This document shows positions 18,185 to 28,136 of a DNA stretch of 64,000 bases, in pieces. How positions within the stretch are numbered: the stretch's first letter is position 1; every line of letters begins with the position of its first letter. The DNA lies in the NCBI GenBank assembly GCA_910575605.1, contig CAJTEW010000006.1, positions 62,001-126,000 on the forward strand, in the 5' to 3' direction. This DNA is from Lachnospiraceae bacterium (GTDB lineage Bacteria > Bacillota > Clostridia > Lachnospirales > Lachnospiraceae). The notes beneath the pieces are model-generated. The model was not told where the DNA came from. It did not search any database and worked only from the letters and a program-made list of their open reading frames with translations. The translations under genes and the position numbers were made by a program.

Positions 18185-19420
18185 ATGAACACAGAATTAT
18201 TAGAAGCGTTGAACATATTAGAAAAGGAGAAGGACATCAGTAAGGAGACTCTTCTTGACGCTATTGAGAATTCCCTGTTAAATGCCTGCAAGAACCATTT
18301 CGGAAAGGCAGATAATGTCAGGGTAATCATGGATAGACAGACCTGCGACTATAAGCTTTATGCAGAGAAGGAAGTTGTTGAGGATGTTGAGGATCCAATT
18401 GAGCAGATTAGCCTTGAGGACGCAAGGAATATGGATGGGAAATATGACCTTGGAGACATTGTGCAGATACCGATTGAATCGAAATCCTTCGGGCGTATTG
18501 CAACGCAGAATGCGAAGAATCTTATTCTACAGAAAATCCGCGAGGAGGAGCGGAAGGTTGTATATGACCAGTATTTTGAGAAAGAAAAGGATATTGTCAC
18601 AGGTATTGTACAGCGTTATGTGGGAAGAAATGTGAGTATAAATCTTGGCAAGGCAGACGCTATGCTGACGGAGAACGAGCAGGTAAAGGGTGAGGTGTTT
18701 AAGCCTACAGAGCGCATCAAGCTGTATGTAGTAGAAGTGAAAAACACGACCAAGGGACCGAAGATTCTTGTATCTAGAACCCATCCGGAGCTTGTAAAGA
18801 GGCTGTTTGAATCAGAGGTAACGGAGGTAAGAGACGGTGTTGTTGAGATAAAAAGCATCGCAAGAGAAGCAGGCAGCAGGACGAAAATTGCAGTGTGGTC
18901 CAATGACCCGGATGTAGACCCGGTAGGTGCCTGCGTGGGCATGAACGGTGCAAGGGTAAATGCAATTGTGAATGAGCTGAGGGGAGAGAAGATAGACATT
19001 ATTAACTGGAGCGATAATCCGGCTATTCTTATAGAGAATGCATTAAGCCCGGCAAAGGTCATTTCAGTTATGGCGGATCCGGACGAGAAGGCGGCAAGCG
19101 TAATTGTGCCGGATTACCAGCTGTCCCTTGCAATTGGCAAGGAAGGACAAAATGCAAGACTTGCGGCAAGACTTACGGGATATAAGATTGATATTAAAAG
19201 TGAGACACAGGCTATTGAGTCCGGGGAGCTTCCAGAAAACTATATGGAGCTCAGTGAAGGTGTATATGAGCAGGAGATGTACGAGGACGGATACGAGGAG
19301 GCTTATGATGAATATGGGCAGGAAGAATACGAGCAGGATACGTATGCCGGAGAATATGAAAGCGGGTATGGAGACAGCGGAGAAGACATTCAGTTTGAGT
19401 TTGAGGAAGTGGAGGAATAG
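18185..19420 (+). CDS. nusA: Transcription termination/antitermination factor NusA
   Basis: A 411-residue RNA polymerase-binding factor. It has the N-terminal domain ([30 protein letters not shown]), an S1 domain near residues 135-200, and two KH domains, one with [27 protein letters not shown] and the second with [23 protein letters not shown]. It ends in an unusual acidic, Tyr/Glu/Gly-rich tail of about 50 residues (from about residue 360) in place of the AR repeats of enteric NusA. It promotes pausing, hairpin termination and coupling to translation. It lies 18 nt after rimP with RBS AGGAGGAAG. Confidence 0.96.
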   Translation: MNTELLEALNILEKEKDISKETLLDAIENSLLNACKNHFGKADNVRVIMDRQTCDYKLYAEKEVVEDVEDPIEQISLEDARNMDGKYDLGDIVQIPIESKSFGRIATQNAKNLILQKIREEERKVVYDQYFEKEKDIVTGIVQRYVGRNVSINLGKADAMLTENEQVKGEVFKPTERIKLYVVEVKNTTKGPKILVSRTHPELVKRLFESEVTEVRDGVVEIKSIAREAGSRTKIAVWSNDPDVDPVGACVGMNGARVNAIVNELRGEKIDIINWSDNPAILIENALSPAKVISVMADPDEKAASVIVPDYQLSLAIGKEGQNARLAARLTGYKIDIKSETQAIESGELPENYMELSEGVYEQEMYEDGYEEAYDEYGQEEYEQDTYAGEYESGYGDSGEDIQFEFEEVEE

Positions 19421-19428
19421 GTGATTCG

Positions 19429-19698
19429 TTGAGTGGAAATAGAAAAGTGCCTATGCGGCAGTGCGTAGGCTGTCAGGAAATGAAAAGCAAAAAAGAGATG
19501 ATACGCGTTATACGGACGAATGAAGAAGAATTTCTCTTGGATGCTACAGGAAAGAAAAACGGACGTGGTGCTTATATCTGTCCTGACCCAGAGTGCCTTA
19601 AGAAAGCAGTAAAAAATAAAGGCCTGGAGCGTTCATTTAAGCAGGCGATTCCAATGGAAGTGTATGAAGCACTAAAGGAGGAGATGGAAAAGCTTTGA
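19429..19698 (+). CDS. ylxR: YlxR family RNA-binding protein
   Basis: An 89-residue protein with PMRQCVGCQEMKSKKEMIRVIR and the GRGAYICP motif of the YlxR (DUF448) family. The four cysteines (CVGC and ICPDPEC) are typical. The Bacillus homologue has been reported to bind and modulate RNase P; I take that from family knowledge. The start is a TTG at 19429, with AGGTGAT just upstream; no ATG or GTG fits. It lies 8 nt after nusA and overlaps ylxQ by 4 nt. Confidence 0.9.
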   Translation: MSGNRKVPMRQCVGCQEMKSKKEMIRVIRTNEEEFLLDATGKKNGRGAYICPDPECLKKAVKNKGLERSFKQAIPMEVYEALKEEMEKL

Positions 19699-20006
19699 AA
19701 CAGGATAAGATAATGGGACTTATCGGTTTGGCAACGAAAGCGGGAAAAACTGTAAGCGGTGAGTTTTGTACAGAAAGGGAGATTAAGTCAGGAAAAGCAA
19801 GGCTTGTAATTGTGGCAGAAGATGCATCGGATAATACGAGAAAAAAGTTTAAAAACATGTGTGATTTTTATGATGTACCTCTTTATTTTTATCAGAACAA
19901 GGAAGGCTTAGGGCACGCTATGGGAAAAGAATTCCGGGCGTCTCTTGCAATACTTGACGAAGGATTTTCAGGAAGCATTAAGAAGAATATGGAAACGAAA
20001 GAGTAA
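19695..20006 (+). CDS. ylxQ: L7Ae-family RNA-binding protein YlxQ
   Basis: A 103-residue L7Ae/L30e/S12e/Gadd45-fold protein. The motifs MGLIGLATKAGKTVSGE, KARLVIVAEDASDNTRKK and the C-terminal FRASLAILDEGF match the YlxQ/YbxF group of kink-turn binders. Precise role is not established. The start is TTG 19695, overlapping the ylxR stop, so translation is probably coupled. It stands between ylxR and infB in the conserved order. Confidence 0.88.
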   Translation: MKQDKIMGLIGLATKAGKTVSGEFCTEREIKSGKARLVIVAEDASDNTRKKFKNMCDFYDVPLYFYQNKEGLGHAMGKEFRASLAILDEGFSGSIKKNMETKE

Positions 20007-20033
20007 TACAATTGCATAGAGGAGGCAGTGTAG

Positions 20034-23000
20034 ATGTCAAAAATCAAAATATATGAGTTAGCAAAAGAAGTAGATAAATCAAGTAAGGAACTGGTTGAAT
20101 TTTTCGCCGGGAAAAATATAGAAGTGAAAAGCCATATGAGTTCTGTAGAGGAAGCGGAGGCGGAGCTTGTAAGAAAGGCATTTGGAAAAAAGAAGGAGAA
20201 GCCGGAAGGCGGGGCGAAGGCAGAGCCGCCGAAGAAAAAGAATATTGTACATGTGTTCAGGCCCCAGAATACTCAGAACGGCGGTAAGCCGGGGCAGGGG
20301 AGAAGAACCGGGACAAAGCCGGTGCAGCAGATGGGAAAGCCTATGCAGGTAAATAATGGAAGACCGTCTAAAGCAGCAAGACCCCAGGGAGCAAAGCCCC
20401 AGGGGACGAAAGCTCTAGAATTGCGGCCGCAGGCAGAGAAGCTCAAGCCGGAGAAGCATGTGACAGAGAAATTACAGGCAGAGAAGTCGGTAACAGACAG
20501 ACAGGCGGCAGATCAGCTTCAAAATGTAAAGGTGCAGACAGAAAAGGTACAGCCGGAGCGTCCAAAGGCGGAACTGGTTCGTCCGGAGCATCCAAAGCCG
20601 GAAACAGTACAGGTGGAGAAAGTACAGCCGGAAAAGACAGACAGTGCCAAGGCCGGGCAGCCGGTGGAAAAATTATCAGCACAGCCTGTGCGTGAGACAA
20701 AACAGATACAGAATGAACGAGGCGATAGAAACGACAGAAGAGATCGAGACCAGGGAGGCCGTCAGGATAGATTCCGCAGTGATAGAAGAGACGGAGGCCG
20801 CGGGCAGGCAGAAAGAAGCGATAGAAATGAGCGCGGTGATAGAAGAGACCGAGATCAGGGAGGCCGTCAGGATAGATTCCGCAGTGATAGAAGAGACGGA
20901 GGCCGCGGGCAGATAGAAAGAAGCGATAGAAATGAGCGCGGTGACAGAAGAGACCGAGACCAGGGAGGCCGTCAGGGTGACAGAAGAGATAATAGAGACG
21001 GAAGCCGCATGCAGGGCGACAGGAGAGACAATAGAGACGGAAGCCGTATGCAGGGCGACAGAAGAGACCGTGACCAGGGAGGCCGTCAGGACAGATTCCG
21101 CAGTGACAGAAGAGACGGAGGCAGAGGCCAGAATGACAGAACATTAAATGACAGAAATCAGGGCCGTACAGGAAGACCAGGTGACAGAAGGGACGACAGA
21201 GACAGACGGCCTTCTATTCCGGCACCGATTGTAGAGGGCCAGAAGCCCCAGCGCAGCAAAGGTAAAGGAAAGGATGACCATAAGAAGAAGGATTTCCGCC
21301 GTGATGACGAAGGAATGAACAAAGGTAAAAGAGGTAAAAATGAACCAAAGCAGCAGCTTCAGAAGCCGCAGCCGAAGGAGCAGAAGCAGGAAGAGCAGAT
21401 TAAGTCCATCATTATTCCAGAGGTTCTTACAATACAGGAACTGGCAGATAAGATGAAGGTAGTACCTTCTGTTATTGTAAAGAAGCTTTTTATGCAGGGG
21501 AAAATTGTTACGATCAATCAGGAGATTGATTATGAGACAGCTGAGGAAATTGCACTGGAATTTGAAATCCTCTGTGAGAAGGAAGAGGTTGTAGATGTTA
21601 TTGAGGAGCTTTTAAAAGAGGATGAAGAAGATGTAAGTAAGATGAAGAAGAGACCGCCGGTTGTCTGTGTTATGGGGCATGTTGACCACGGTAAGACTTC
21701 ACTTCTTGATGCAATCCGCAATACAAATGTAATCGGCAGGGAGGCCGGCGGAATTACTCAGCATATCGGTGCTTCTGTTGTTGAAATTAACGGGGAAAGG
21801 ATTACATTCCTTGATACTCCGGGACATGAAGCATTTACTGCAATGCGTATGCGCGGCGCAAGCTCCACAGATATTGCAATTCTTGTTGTTGCAGCAGACG
21901 ACGGTGTGATGCCCCAGACAGTTGAGGCTATTAATCACGCAAAAGCAGCAGGAATTGAGATTGTAGTGGCTGTCAATAAAATTGATAAGCCAAGTGCAAA
22001 TGTAGAAAGAGTAAAACAGGAGCTTACAGAATATGAGCTGATTGCAGAGGACTGGGGCGGGAGCACAGTATTTGTTCCTGTATCTGCAAAGACAGGAGAA
22101 GGCCTTGAAGAGCTTATGGAAATGATTCTCCTTACAGCAGAGGTTATGGAGCTTAAGGCAAACCCGAACCGACGTGCAAGAGGCCTTGTGCTGGAAGCAG
22201 AGCTTGATAAGGGACGAGGCTCTGTTGCTACTGTACTTGTGCAGAAGGGAACCTTACGTGTAGGTGACTCAATTGCAGCCGGCTCTGCTTATGGCAAGGT
22301 AAGAGCTATGATGGATGACAAGGGAAGACGTGTAAAGGAAGCAGGTCCTTCCATGCCGGTAGAGATACTTGGACTAAATGATGTACCCAATGCCGGAGAG
22401 GTGTTTGTAGGATGTGCAAATGACAAAGAGGCAAGAAGCTTTGCAGAGACTTTTATTGCACAGAGCAAGGTGAAGCTTCTGGATGATACAAAATCCAAAC
22501 TGTCATTAGATGATCTGTTTACCCAGATTCAGGAAGGAAACCTTAAAGAGCTTGGTATTGTAGTCAAGGCAGATGTGCAAGGTTCCGTAGAGGCGATTAA
22601 GCAGAGCCTTCTTAAGCTGTCTAATGATGAGGTTGTCGTAAAGATTATTCACGGCGGCGTCGGAGCGATTAATGAATCTGATGTCAGTCTTGCATCTGCG
22701 TCTAATGCGATTATTATCGGATTTAATGTACGTCCTGATGCTACAGCCAAGGAAACGGCAGAGAGGGAAGGCGTAGATGTACGTTTGTACTGTGTCATTT
22801 ATAATGCAATTGAGGATGTAGAGGCGGCCATGAAGGGTATGCTTGATCCGGTCTTTGAAGAGAAGGTACTTGGCCATGCAGAGGTACGTCAAACCTTTAA
22901 GGCGTCGGGCGTTGGAACAATTGCCGGTTCTTATGTTCAAGACGGTATATTTGAAAGAGACTGCTCTGTACGTCTGACTAGGGACGGCATTGTGATTTTC

Positions 23001-23150
23001 GAAGGACCTCTTGCATCACTTAGGCGTTTCAAGGATGATGTAAAAGAAGTAAGAGCAGGATATGAGTGTGGGTTTGTATTTGCAAACTTTAACGATATCA
23101 AAGAGGGAGATCTGGTAGAAGCATTTAAGATGGTTGAAATCCCAAGATAA
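20034..23150 (+). CDS. infB: Translation initiation factor IF-2
   Basis: A 1038-residue IF-2, longer than most (Bacillus about 716). It has an N-terminal IF2N domain (residues 1-50), then a linker to about residue 455 with Lys/Glu/Pro-rich repeats and three 35-residue Arg/Asp/Gly repeats, then a second IF2N domain ([21 protein letters not shown]). The G domain from about residue 540 has G1 GHVDHGKT, G3 DTPGHEAF, G4 NKID and G5 SAK. Domains II, III and IV (initiator tRNA binding) follow to EIPR. It places fMet-tRNA on the 30S subunit. The RBS GGAGGCAG is 9 nt before ATG 20034. Confidence 0.97.
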   Translation: MSKIKIYELAKEVDKSSKELVEFFAGKNIEVKSHMSSVEEAEAELVRKAFGKKKEKPEGGAKAEPPKKKNIVHVFRPQNTQNGGKPGQGRRTGTKPVQQMGKPMQVNNGRPSKAARPQGAKPQGTKALELRPQAEKLKPEKHVTEKLQAEKSVTDRQAADQLQNVKVQTEKVQPERPKAELVRPEHPKPETVQVEKVQPEKTDSAKAGQPVEKLSAQPVRETKQIQNERGDRNDRRDRDQGGRQDRFRSDRRDGGRGQAERSDRNERGDRRDRDQGGRQDRFRSDRRDGGRGQIERSDRNERGDRRDRDQGGRQGDRRDNRDGSRMQGDRRDNRDGSRMQGDRRDRDQGGRQDRFRSDRRDGGRGQNDRTLNDRNQGRTGRPGDRRDDRDRRPSIPAPIVEGQKPQRSKGKGKDDHKKKDFRRDDEGMNKGKRGKNEPKQQLQKPQPKEQKQEEQIKSIIIPEVLTIQELADKMKVVPSVIVKKLFMQGKIVTINQEIDYETAEEIALEFEILCEKEEVVDVIEELLKEDEEDVSKMKKRPPVVCVMGHVDHGKTSLLDAIRNTNVIGREAGGITQHIGASVVEINGERITFLDTPGHEAFTAMRMRGASSTDIAILVVAADDGVMPQTVEAINHAKAAGIEIVVAVNKIDKPSANVERVKQELTEYELIAEDWGGSTVFVPVSAKTGEGLEELMEMILLTAEVMELKANPNRRARGLVLEAELDKGRGSVATVLVQKGTLRVGDSIAAGSAYGKVRAMMDDKGRRVKEAGPSMPVEILGLNDVPNAGEVFVGCANDKEARSFAETFIAQSKVKLLDDTKSKLSLDDLFTQIQEGNLKELGIVVKADVQGSVEAIKQSLLKLSNDEVVVKIIHGGVGAINESDVSLASASNAIIIGFNVRPDATAKETAEREGVDVRLYCVIYNAIEDVEAAMKGMLDPVFEEKVLGHAEVRQTFKASGVGTIAGSYVQDGIFERDCSVRLTRDGIVIFEGPLASLRRFKDDVKEVRAGYECGFVFANFNDIKEGDLVEAFKMVEIPR
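20720..21140 (+). repeat. Tandem repeats in the infB linker (105-bp and 39-bp units)
   Basis: Near-identical 105-bp units begin at 20751, 20856 and 20961 (counted from the shared CAGGGAGGCC) with a partial fourth copy at 21075. A 39-bp unit is duplicated at 21001 and 21040 within it. All are multiples of three and encode Arg/Asp-rich 35-residue and 13-residue repeats. Confidence 0.9.
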
Positions 23151-23186
23151 TTTCCTGCATGTTTTGATTCAAGAAAGGAAAAAGAA

Positions 23187-23567
23187 TTGAAAAAAAGAAG
23201 TATTAAGAATACAAGAATCAATACTCAGGTGCAGCGGGAGCTTAGTAACATTTTACGGAGTGGAATTAAGGACCCGCGGGTTGCACCGTGGACATCTGTT
23301 GTAGCGGTAGAGGTTGCACCGGATATGAAAACCAGTAAGGCTTATATTAGTGTTTTTGGCAATGAAAAGGAACAGGAGGACACCATTAAGGGACTTCAGA
23401 GCGCGGAAGGGTTTATCCGCCGTGAGCTGGCAAGAACTCTTAACATGAGAAATACGCCGGAAATCAGGTTTGTGCTTGACCAGTCTATTGAGTATGGTGT
23501 GAACATGTCGAAGAAAATTGATGAGGTGACGAAAGATTTAAAAACAGAGGGGGAAGAGGATGCTTAA
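23187..23567 (+). CDS. rbfA: Ribosome-binding factor A
   Basis: A 126-residue KH-type protein that binds the 30S subunit during late 16S rRNA maturation and cold adaptation. The motifs RINTQVQRELSNIL near the N-terminus, DPRV, TSKAYISVFG and FVLDQSIEYGVNMSKKID match the family. The start is TTG 23187 with AAAGGAA upstream. It lies 36 nt after infB and overlaps nrnA by 8 nt. Confidence 0.94.
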   Translation: MKKRSIKNTRINTQVQRELSNILRSGIKDPRVAPWTSVVAVEVAPDMKTSKAYISVFGNEKEQEDTIKGLQSAEGFIRRELARTLNMRNTPEIRFVLDQSIEYGVNMSKKIDEVTKDLKTEGEEDA

Positions 23568-24513
23568 TGAAATGTTGGAACATGCTGCTTCCATAGCAAT
23601 CGGAGGACATGTGAGGCCGGACGGGGACTGTGTTGGTTCCTGCATAGGGCTGTACCAGTATATCAGAGACAATTATAGGGAAAAAGAGGTTGTCTTATAT
23701 TTAGAGGAGATCCCGGAGCCTTTTAAGTTCCTAAAAGGAACAGAGGCAATACACCATGAGATTTTGGAGGATAAGATATATGATCTGTTTATCTGCCTTG
23801 ACTGTGGGGATGAGGACAGACTGGGATTCTCAGCTCCGCTTTTTAGGAGAGCAGCCAATACAGTCTGCATAGATCATCATATCAGCAATGGGAACTTTGC
23901 GAAAGAAAATTATGTGATTCCAGAGGCAAGTTCTACATCAGAGCTTATATATAATCTGGCGGATAAGGAAAAAATCAGTAAATCCGCTGCAGAAGCATTA
24001 TATCTTGGAATCGTGCATGACACGGGAGTGTTTCAGTATCCTAACGCAGGACCGTCTACATTTACGGCGGCAGCAGAGCTTTTGGGGAAGGGGATTGATG
24101 GACCGAAAATGATTCGGGAAACCTTTTATGTAAAGACATATGCCCAGAACCAGATTCTGGGAAGAGCATTAATGGAAAGCATTCTGTTTCTTCATGGAAC
24201 TTGTATTGTATCTTATATCCGAAAAACAACCATGGACTTTTATGGAGTAACCCCAAAGGAGCTAGATGGGATTGTAAATCATCTGCGCAATACAAAAGGA
24301 GTAAAAGTGGCTGTCTTTATGTATGAGCTTGAGACAGAGGTTTATAAAATAAGCTTAAGGTCAGACGATACAGTGGATGTGAGTGCGATTGCCGGACGCT
24401 ATGGCGGAGGAGGGCATAAACGGGCAGCAGGCCTTACTATGACAGGAAGCTTTTATAATATAATTAACCGGCTGTCAGCCCAGATTGAGAGTCAGCTTAA
24501 GGGTGTTATATGA
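23560..24513 (+). CDS. nrnA: DHH-family oligoribonuclease / pAp phosphatase
   Basis: A 317-residue DHH/DHHA1 phosphoesterase. The motifs are GGHVRPDGDCVGSCIGL (metal-binding Asp and His), FICLDCGDEDRLG, CIDHHISNGNF (DHH), and the C-terminal DHHA1 RYGGGGHKRAAGLTM. NrnA of Bacillus degrades nano-RNA and converts 3'-phosphoadenosine 5'-phosphate to AMP. Its place between rbfA and truB is conserved in Firmicutes. It overlaps truB by 4 nt (ATGA). Confidence 0.92.
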   Translation: MLNEMLEHAASIAIGGHVRPDGDCVGSCIGLYQYIRDNYREKEVVLYLEEIPEPFKFLKGTEAIHHEILEDKIYDLFICLDCGDEDRLGFSAPLFRRAANTVCIDHHISNGNFAKENYVIPEASSTSELIYNLADKEKISKSAAEALYLGIVHDTGVFQYPNAGPSTFTAAAELLGKGIDGPKMIRETFYVKTYAQNQILGRALMESILFLHGTCIVSYIRKTTMDFYGVTPKELDGIVNHLRNTKGVKVAVFMYELETEVYKISLRSDDTVDVSAIAGRYGGGGHKRAAGLTMTGSFYNIINRLSAQIESQLKGVI

Positions 24514-25421
24514 TACATGGAATTATTAATGTATATAAGGAAAGAGGATTTACTTCCCATGATGTAGTAGCAAAGCTTCGCAGGATTACCGGGCAAAAAA
24601 AGATTGGACATACAGGAACGCTTGACCCAGAGGCAGAAGGGGTTCTTCCTGTATGCTTTGGCAGGGCGACAAAGCTCTGTGATATGCTGACGGACAGGGA
24701 CAAATGCTACGAGGCAGTTCTTCTTCTGGGAGTCAGAACAGATACACAGGACGTTTTTGGAAAAGTAATTAGGGAAGAAGAAACAGGAGAGTTGGCTGAA
24801 GACTCTGTAAGAAGTGTGATTGGCAGCTTTAAGGGGAAATACGAGCAGATACCGCCTATGTATTCAGCTCTTAAGGTAAATGGGAAAAAGCTTTGCGACC
24901 TCGCAAGAGAGGGGAAAACAGTAGAGCGCAAAGCAAGAACGGTAGAGATCTACGATATCAGAATAGATAAGATAAAGCTTCCAAGAGTGCATATGAAGGT
25001 GCACTGCTCTAAAGGAATGTACATTCGCACATTATGCCATGATATTGGGGAGAAGCTTGGCTGCGGGGGATGTATGGAAAGTCTTATCCGCACAAGGTCA
25101 GGAATCTTTGAAATAAAGGAAAGTGTTACGCTTTGGGATATCGAAAAAAAGATAGCGGATGGAAATACAGCAGAAATTATATACCCAGTTGATGGGATGT
25201 TTTCTGAGTACAAAGCGCTGAGCGTAATGGAAGGATGGGAGAAGCTTATCTATAATGGAAATCCACTTCCGAAGGAATGTGTGTCATGGGAACAGAGCCC
25301 GGAGGACCTTGAAGAATTTAGGGTTTATGACCGGAAAGGAGAGTTTGTCGGAATATATAGATACGAGGGCGGGCAGGAGAGGCTTGTAATTGTAAAGATG
25401 TTTTATTCCGGAGAGAGGTAA
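24510..25421 (+). CDS. truB: tRNA pseudouridine(55) synthase
   Basis: A 303-residue TruB-family enzyme that makes pseudouridine 55 in the T-loop of tRNAs. It has the motif I segment GHTGTLDPEAEGVLPVCFGRATK with the catalytic Asp, the GKYEQIPPMYSALKVNGKKL thumb motif, and RTLCHDIGEKLGCGG. Translationally coupled to nrnA (4-nt overlap) and followed by ribF after 3 nt. Confidence 0.96.
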   Translation: MIHGIINVYKERGFTSHDVVAKLRRITGQKKIGHTGTLDPEAEGVLPVCFGRATKLCDMLTDRDKCYEAVLLLGVRTDTQDVFGKVIREEETGELAEDSVRSVIGSFKGKYEQIPPMYSALKVNGKKLCDLAREGKTVERKARTVEIYDIRIDKIKLPRVHMKVHCSKGMYIRTLCHDIGEKLGCGGCMESLIRTRSGIFEIKESVTLWDIEKKIADGNTAEIIYPVDGMFSEYKALSVMEGWEKLIYNGNPLPKECVSWEQSPEDLEEFRVYDRKGEFVGIYRYEGGQERLVIVKMFYSGER

Positions 25422-25424
25422 GAG

Positions 25425-26327
25425 ATGCAGTATATAAAAGGCTTGAATCACTATGTATATGAGGGAAAAACAGCAGTAACCTTTGGAAAATTTGACGGAC
25501 TTCATCTTGGACACAGGAAGCTTATCAGAACAGTAAAGGAGCTGAGCGAAAAGGAAGATGTGGAAAGTGTTGTCTGTGCGTTTGACATGGGCCAGAGTAA
25601 TGTACTAATGACAAAGGAGGAGCGTAAGCTCCATCTGGAGAATGAAGTAGAATATCTGGTAGATTGTCCATTTACGAAGGAGTTCAGTGAGCTTTCGGCG
25701 GAGGTGTTTATCAGAGATATTATAAAAGGTGTGTTCCATGCAGATTTTGTCGTAGTGGGAACAGACTTTCAGTTTGGATATGGGAAACGCGGAGATGTCC
25801 ATATGCTTGCCGGTTATAAGAAACAGTACAGGTATGAATTGATTGTTATCGAAAAGAAATGTTATCGTGACCGTATCATCAGCAGCACATATATAAAAGA
25901 GGTTCTTAGAGAGGGAAAAGCTGACGATGCGGCAAACATGCTGGGCTACAATTTCGGGATAGCTGGGATTGTGGAGCATGGGAGGCAATTAGGGCGGACC
26001 CTTGGCTTTCCTACTTTTAATGTTTTGTGGCCTCAGGAAAAAATCGTACCTCCGAAGGGGGTTTACCTGTGCCGGGTATATGTTGACGGCAGAGGATATA
26101 ATGGAATTGCAAATATCGGAGTGAAGCCTACAGTATCAGACGAGGATAAGGTATGGATAGAGAGCTTTTTATTCGGCTATGAAGGAAATGCTTACGGAAA
26201 AGAGGTTATGGTTGAATTAATAGAATATGTACGGCCGGAACAGAAATTTTCAGGAAAAGAGGAACTGAAAGCTTATGTAAACCGTGATATTAAATACGGG
26301 AAGAGATACTTTGAGATAAAGAAATAA
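25425..26327 (+). CDS. ribF: Bifunctional riboflavin kinase / FAD synthetase
   Basis: A 300-residue protein. The N-terminal nucleotidyltransferase domain has AVTFGKFDGLHLGHRKLI and FQFGYGKRGD. ISSTYIKEVLREG leads into the C-terminal kinase domain with GRTLGFPTFNV and GIANIGVKPT. It converts riboflavin to FMN and FMN to FAD. The first motif reads GKFDGLHLGH where GxFDGVHxGH is usual, a conservative change. Last gene of the translation-factor operon; a 12-nt gap separates it from the phosphate transporter gene. Confidence 0.95.
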   Translation: MQYIKGLNHYVYEGKTAVTFGKFDGLHLGHRKLIRTVKELSEKEDVESVVCAFDMGQSNVLMTKEERKLHLENEVEYLVDCPFTKEFSELSAEVFIRDIIKGVFHADFVVVGTDFQFGYGKRGDVHMLAGYKKQYRYELIVIEKKCYRDRIISSTYIKEVLREGKADDAANMLGYNFGIAGIVEHGRQLGRTLGFPTFNVLWPQEKIVPPKGVYLCRVYVDGRGYNGIANIGVKPTVSDEDKVWIESFLFGYEGNAYGKEVMVELIEYVRPEQKFSGKEELKAYVNRDIKYGKRYFEIKK

Positions 26328-26339
26328 AAGGAGAGCACA

Positions 26340-27989
26340 ATGAGTATTACAGAAGTTTTTACACTATTTGGAGGATTGGGATTCTTCCTTTTTGGTATGA
26401 AGCTTATGAGTGAAGGGCTGGAAAAAGCAGCAGGTGCCAAGATGAGGGGGATTCTGGAGTTTTTTACGCAGAACCGCTTTATCGGAATGATAGTGGGGAT
26501 TGTATTTACTGCAATCATCCAGTCTTCTAATGCAACTACGGTCATGGTAGTGAGTTTTGTAAATTCAGGACTTATGACGCTTATGCAGGCGACAGGAGTT
26601 ATTCTTGGAGCCAATATCGGTACAACAGTTACCGGACAGCTGATTGCTTTTAACTTGTCAGATATTGCTCCTCTTGTTGTTATTATTGGTGTTGTGATGG
26701 TCATGTTCTGCAAAAAGCAGAACGTGAAAAAAATCGGTGAGGTAATTCTTGGCTTTGGTATCCTTTTTATGGGGCTTCGGATTATGGGAGAGAGTATGGA
26801 AGCTGTAAAAGAATCGCCAAAGATTCTGGAATTTTTAGGCTCTCTTGAAAGTCCGTTTTCAGCAATTCTGGTAGGGTTTGTTATTACAGCAGTGCTTCAG
26901 AGCTCTTCCGCTACCGTGGGTATTATCCTTCTGATGGTTTCCCAGGGACTTCTGGAATTTACTATATGTCCGTTTATGATACTGGGATGTAATATAGGCT
27001 CCTGTGTATCTGCCCTGGCGGCCAGCTTAAGTGGTAAAAAGGATGCAAAACGTGCGGCACTGATTCATTTACTGTTTAATGTTGTAGGTTCTGTCATTAT
27101 GTTCATTATACTGCTTCTGGCACAGGGGCCTATTACAGATGCACTTGTTTATATTTCGGGAGGAAATATGGCACGTGCAGTTGCAAACGTCCATACACTT
27201 ATGAAGGTGTTTGAGGTTGCCATACTGTTCCCGTTTATGGGATGGATTGTGAAGGCTACTTATAAGATTGTACCAGGCACGGATGAGGTAGAGGACGAAT
27301 ATGAGCTGCGATATATTGGTAAAGGTAATATTATGGCACCTACAACTGCGTTTTCCAACGGTGTTCATGAGATTGCGCATATGGGAAGAGCCGCTATTGA
27401 AAATTTGAAAATCTCTATGCATACTCTATGTGATTTAAATGAAGAGGAAATTGAAGAGGTATATAAAAGGGAAGAGTATATTGATTTCCTTAACCGTAAA
27501 ATTACAGATTACCTTGTAAAGGTAAATGAAATTGAGCTTCCGTTTGCAGATGCCAGGCTGATAGGAGCATTATTTCATGTAGTAAATGATATTGAGCGTA
27601 TCGGCGACCATGCGGAAAACTTTGCTGATTCCGCAAAGGACCGCATTGAGCGGGGAATTGAATTCAGCGAGAAGGCAAAAAAGCAGCTTCAGGATATGAC
27701 AGAGGAGGTTGTACAGATTCTGGAATATTCACTGGATATGTTTATGAACCGGAACCCAAGGCATATGCAGGACATTCTTACACTGGAGGATGATATTGAC
27801 GAAAGAGAGAGAAAGCTGCAGCGGGCACATGTAAAGAGGCTTACAAAGAATAAATGTACACCGGAAGCCGGAATGTTGTTTTCAGATACTATTTCAGGGC
27901 TTGAGCGTGTGGCAGACCATGCAACCAATATTGCATTCGCAATTCTGAATCCTGATAATGCTTCTTCGGAAGAGGATGAGGAAGAGTAA
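26340..27989 (+). CDS. Na+/phosphate cotransporter family protein with PhoU domain
   Basis: A 549-residue membrane protein of the NptA/PNaS family. Two inverted repeat halves carry the QSSNATTVMVVSF and QSSSATVGIILLM motifs (QSS signature) and GANIGTT / GCNIGS. A cytoplasmic C-terminal region from about residue 330 resembles PhoU, with HVVNDIERIGDHAENFAD and ISGLERVADHATNIA helices. Likely imports phosphate with sodium, with the PhoU-like part binding metal for regulation (inference from the family). It follows ribF by 12 nt and may be a late operon gene. No terminator is visible before the rpsO promoter. Confidence 0.9.
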   Translation: MSITEVFTLFGGLGFFLFGMKLMSEGLEKAAGAKMRGILEFFTQNRFIGMIVGIVFTAIIQSSNATTVMVVSFVNSGLMTLMQATGVILGANIGTTVTGQLIAFNLSDIAPLVVIIGVVMVMFCKKQNVKKIGEVILGFGILFMGLRIMGESMEAVKESPKILEFLGSLESPFSAILVGFVITAVLQSSSATVGIILLMVSQGLLEFTICPFMILGCNIGSCVSALAASLSGKKDAKRAALIHLLFNVVGSVIMFIILLLAQGPITDALVYISGGNMARAVANVHTLMKVFEVAILFPFMGWIVKATYKIVPGTDEVEDEYELRYIGKGNIMAPTTAFSNGVHEIAHMGRAAIENLKISMHTLCDLNEEEIEEVYKREEYIDFLNRKITDYLVKVNEIELPFADARLIGALFHVVNDIERIGDHAENFADSAKDRIERGIEFSEKAKKQLQDMTEEVVQILEYSLDMFMNRNPRHMQDILTLEDDIDERERKLQRAHVKRLTKNKCTPEAGMLFSDTISGLERVADHATNIAFAILNPDNASSEEDEEE

Positions 27990-28014
27990 TTAGAAGATGA
28001 GATTAAGGAAGCTC

Positions 28015-28043
28015 TTTACTTTACATAAAATATATGTTATACT
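28015..28043 (+). promoter_or_regulatory. rpsO promoter
   Basis: TTTACT (28015-28020), 17-bp spacer, TATACT (28038-28043), about 95 bp before the rpsO start. Confidence 0.65.
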
Positions 28044-28049
28044 TTTTAA

Positions 28050-28136
28050 TCGGAAACAGCCGGTGTTCGGTAACAGGATACTCCAGCCTTTACTTAATAT
28101 TAGGCGGTACTAAGAGTTTAAAGGAGGAAATCAAGA
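28050..28136 (+). promoter_or_regulatory. Candidate S15 autoregulatory leader
   Basis: The leader can fold so that CCTTTA (28087-28092) pairs with TAAAGG (28119-28124), which overlaps the Shine-Dalgarno AAAGGAGG. CTCC (28081-28084) can alternatively pair with GGAG (28123-28126). S15 controls its own mRNA in many bacteria; that this leader does so is inference. Confidence 0.4.

Noticed and set aside
20443-21144. A 233-codon reverse frame with Cys/Phe/Gly repeats opposite infB
   Set aside because: Its repeats are simply the complement of the IF-2 linker repeats, which multiply open frames on all strands.
20644-21147. Forward frames rich in Glu/Ala/Ile within infB
   Set aside because: They are out-of-frame readings of the same 105-bp repeats, with no start signals.
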